Shown: one piece after another, positions 62,119 through 64,000 of the stretch | Layout: each line of letters opens with the position of its first letter | Position numbering within the stretch: position 1 is the stretch's first letter | Assembly: GCF_004345365.1 (NCBI RefSeq) | Contig: NZ_SLVF01000002.1 | Span: 248,001-312,000 of the forward strand | Length of the DNA stretch: 64,000 bases | Direction of reading: 5' to 3' | Source: Kribbella sp. VKM Ac-2568 | Lineage (GTDB): Bacteria > Actinomycetota > Actinomycetes > Propionibacteriales > Kribbellaceae | Program-made: the position numbers and the translations under genes | The notes under the pieces: generated by a model | Told to the model about the DNA's origin: nothing | The model's database searches: none | The model's input: only the letters and a program-made list of their open reading frames with translations

Positions 62119-62409
62119 TTAGGCGGCGGAGGCGACGACCTCGGTCTCGATGGTGGGATGAGCCAGCACCAGAGCCTCTTCGCGGGCCAGGTCCTCGCTC
62201 ACCTCGGCGAAGATCGTCGACAAGGGAACTTCCAGCGCCATGCAGATGGCGGCGAGCAGCTCGCTCGAGGCTTCCTTCTGACCGCGCTCCACCTCGGAGA
62301 GATAGCCCAGGCTGACCCTTGCATCGGCGGACACCTCGCGCAGAGTGCGCCCCTGGCGCAGCCGCTTGCGCCGCAGGACGTCGCCCAGCAGGCCACGAAC
62401 CAGCACCAT
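62119..62409 (-). CDS. clgR: ClgR-like XRE-family regulator
   Basis: 96 residues. Helix-turn-helix [20 protein letters not shown], then [20 protein letters not shown] and [13 protein letters not shown]. In Streptomyces, Mycobacterium and Corynebacterium this protein activates clp protease and other stress genes, and it lies beside cinA and pgsA as here. The start ATG at 62409 gives the standard N-terminus ([20 protein letters not shown]); the long upstream open frame overlaps cinA and is a shadow. The Ala-Ala end (VVASAA) fits the Clp-degradable tail known for ClgR. Confidence 0.9.
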   Translation of the reverse strand: MVLVRGLLGDVLRRKRLRQGRTLREVSADARVSLGYLSEVERGQKEASSELLAAICMALEVPLSTIFAEVSEDLAREEALVLAHPTIETEVVASAA

Positions 62410-62560
62410 GAGGTTTCTCCCTTCCGCCTGTCGGACCGAACCTACTCGCACCGTAGCCCGTCCGTGAGAACCAACGGTACCCGCTGCCGGGTCACTACTC
62501 CTCGCAATGTCCAGCTTCGGTGCGCCGTACCAGTCTGCCTTACCTGTCCCCATGCTGGTC

Positions 62561-63091
62561 TCAACACCCCGGTACGGCCAGATCTTCCGCCACGAGTTCT
62601 GCCGCCAGGTCCAGAACAGCTTCGACGCTGCCGCGGCGGATGGTTGCCCGGTCCCCACTCAGGGACAATTTTCGTACCTTTACAACGTCCGGACCGGCCG
62701 CCGCGACATAGACCGTGCCCGCCTCGATCCCGTCCTGCGGGTCCGGGCCGGCGACACCGGTCGTGGCCAGGCCGTAGGTGGCCCCGAGCCGCTCCCGTAC
62801 GCCGGCTGCGAGGGCTGCTGCGGTGTCGGAGTGCACCGGGCCCACCTGGGCCAGCAGGTCCGTCGGAACGCCTGCGAGGGTCGCCTTCAAGTCCGTCGCG
62901 TAGACGACCACGCCGCCGCGGTAGATCGCGGAGATGCCCGGGATGTCCGTCAGCGCTGCGCCCACCAGGCCGCCGGTGAGCGACTCGGCCGTGGCGAGGG
63001 TCTCCCCGCGGTTCTTCACCAGTTCCACCAGCCGCTGTAGCGCGGTCCCGACGGCGTCCTGACCCCTGGGAGTGGGCGCTTCCTGACTCAT
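62561..63091 (-). CDS. cinA: CinA C-terminal-domain protein (nicotinamide-nucleotide amidase)
   Basis: 176 residues, only the PncC amidase domain, the common short form in actinobacteria. Hydrolyses NMN to nicotinate mononucleotide to recycle NAD. Seen: [20 protein letters not shown] with the catalytic Ser, [20 protein letters not shown], and [24 protein letters not shown] [20 protein letters not shown]. The ATG overlaps the pgsA stop (ATGA). Fixed order rimO-pgsA-cinA-clgR. Confidence 0.93.
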   Translation of the reverse strand: MSQEAPTPRGQDAVGTALQRLVELVKNRGETLATAESLTGGLVGAALTDIPGISAIYRGGVVVYATDLKATLAGVPTDLLAQVGPVHSDTAAALAAGVRERLGATYGLATTGVAGPDPQDGIEAGTVYVAAAGPDVVKVRKLSLSGDRATIRRGSVEAVLDLAAELVAEDLAVPGC

Positions 63092-63711
63092 GGAAGGGGG
63101 CGCTTCGCGGCGGCCCGGAGGCGGAGGGCTCGGCCGACGTAGTCGAGGCCAGTGACGATGGTGACGATCACGGCCGCGCCCATGAACACGACTGCCGTCC
63201 AGTGCAGAACGGCCACCGACTGCCACGGAAGGAGGTAGAGGCCGAGCGCGATCGCCTGGAGAACGGTCTTCAGCTTGCCGCCGCGGCTGGCGGGCATCAC
63301 GCCGTGCCGTATCACCCAGAAGCGCAGCGCGGTGACGCCCCACTCACGGACCATCACAACGATGGTCACCCACCACGGCAGCTCGCCGAGGATGGACAGT
63401 CCGATGAACGCGGCTCCGGTGAGCGCCTTGTCGGCGATCGGGTCGGCGATCTTGCCGAAGTTGGTGACCATGTTCCACCGGCGCGCGATGTCGCCGTCGA
63501 ACCGGTCGGTGACGATCGCCACTACGAACGCGGCGGTCGCGAGCAGCCGGGTCTCGGTGTCCTGGCCACCGTCGCGGAGCAGCAACCACACGAACAACGG
63601 CACCAGCACCAGTCGCAGAACCGTCAGCGCGTTCGCCACATTCCAGGCGCTCGGCGCGCTGAGCGGTCCGGAGGCGGCGTGCGGCACCGGATTCGTCGGC
63701 GGGATGGTCAC
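63088..63711 (-). CDS. pgsA: CDP-diacylglycerol-glycerol-3-phosphate 3-phosphatidyltransferase
   Basis: 207 residues, about five membrane helices. Makes phosphatidylglycerophosphate. The CDP-alcohol phosphotransferase signature is in RFDGDIARRWNMVTNFGKIA and DPIADK (D-x2-D-G-x2-A-R-x8-G-x3-D-x3-D, all Asp residues present). GTG start overlaps the rimO stop by 4 bp. In other actinobacteria the gene in this place is pgsA3-like beside clgR. Confidence 0.93.
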   Translation of the reverse strand: MTIPPTNPVPHAASGPLSAPSAWNVANALTVLRLVLVPLFVWLLLRDGGQDTETRLLATAAFVVAIVTDRFDGDIARRWNMVTNFGKIADPIADKALTGAAFIGLSILGELPWWVTIVVMVREWGVTALRFWVIRHGVMPASRGGKLKTVLQAIALGLYLLPWQSVAVLHWTAVVFMGAAVIVTIVTGLDYVGRALRLRAAAKRPLP

Positions 63712-64000
63712 GCGGTCAGGTTAGCTGCCGCGACGCCCTCTCGGGTGCCCACGTGCGCGGCGAATTCGGCGATCAGGTCGACACCCTCGGTTCCGACCAC
63801 CTCGGCAGAGACCAGGTCGCCGATGGCCAGGCCGTCGGGAAGCCCGGTCAGCGTGGTCGAACCATCCACCTCCGGCCCCTGGTGGGCGGCACGGCCCTCG
63901 GCGGTGTCGCCGTCGATCGACTCGACCAGCACCTCGACCGTCTCGCCGATCCGGGACTCGGCGCGCGCGGAGGTCAGGTCCTCGGCGAGCCGGGTGACGC
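63708..64000 (-). CDS. rimO: Ribosomal protein S12 methylthiotransferase, C-terminal TRAM part
   Basis: The frame runs to the right edge; only the last 97 codons are present. The sequence ESRIGETVEVLVESIDGDTA and the following LTGLPDGLAIGDLVSAEVVG are the end of the radical-SAM linker and the TRAM domain of RimO/MiaB proteins. The neighbouring pgsA favours RimO over MiaB. The radical-SAM CxxxCxxC and N-terminal Fe-S domain lie outside the window. Confidence 0.85.
   Translation of the reverse strand, partial: VTRLAEDLTSARAESRIGETVEVLVESIDGDTAEGRAAHQGPEVDGSTTLTGLPDGLAIGDLVSAEVVGTEGVDLIAEFAAHVGTREGVAAANLTA

Noticed and set aside
1..64000. tRNA, rRNA, transposase, integrase and attachment sites
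   Set aside because: None was recognised on either strand; no long terminal repeats or direct target duplications were found.

Overview
The window is GC-rich, densely coded actinobacterial DNA. GTG starts, 4-base ATGA/GTGA gene overlaps, an actinobacterial-type LexA box (CGAAC-N4-GTTCG) at recA, a ClgR-type regulator beside cinA and pgsA, DUF3046 near recA, and the dxr-rip-ispG order all fit the Actinomycetia. A soil member of the Propionibacteriales such as Kribbella/Nocardioidaceae is my best guess from gene content; this is inference, not a measurement.

Layout. 0-10 kb: end of a PBP4-type carboxypeptidase gene, an acetyltransferase, an ECF sigma factor with a membrane partner, then three efflux modules each beside its own regulator (MarR+ABC exporter, ArsR-like+MFS, MarR+14-TM MFS). 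A 745-bp intergenic space (6996-7740) between convergent genes is full of repeats and holds a 90-nt element that can fold as a cloverleaf. 10-14.6 kb: a three-gene surface-polysaccharide operon (Wzz/BY-kinase-like, O-antigen ligase-like, secreted beta-helix). 14.6-23.5 kb: a leftward operon in which priA(hisA) and hisF are separated by five lipid-type genes: a fatty-acyl-reductase/HAD fusion, a zinc alcohol dehydrogenase, a LarA-like DUF2088 protein, a PlsC-type acyltransferase and a membrane protein. This is my main candidate for an undescribed system. 23.6-29.4 kb: P450, methyltransferase, TSUP permease, proS, a DoxX-like gene and the remains of an M14 carboxypeptidase gene.

29.4-39 kb: a five-gene operon headed by a 54-aa ribbon-helix-helix protein (RHH-VOC-GNAT-MFS-GNAT), a MerR-thioredoxin pair with a clear MerR-type promoter, Nudix and nucleosidase genes, and the isoprenoid/protease cluster dxr-rip-ispG. 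39-45.3 kb: an acyl-CoA dehydrogenase, a frameshifted phosphotransferase gene, a two-component system and small enzymes. 45.3-64 kb: a DNA-repair and RNA-turnover region with RNase Y, an MT0933-like protein with a long repeat tail, recX, recA with a LexA box, a plus-strand block (recA-divergent gene, GrpB, MMPL), DUF3046, an LppM-like lipoprotein, Lhr helicase, Nei2-type glycosylase and a DUF4262 gene carrying a perfect LexA box, then clgR, cinA, pgsA and the end of rimO.

I saw no tRNA, rRNA, CRISPR array, transposase or prophage gene. All functions are assigned from motifs, length and context read by eye; no database search was run.
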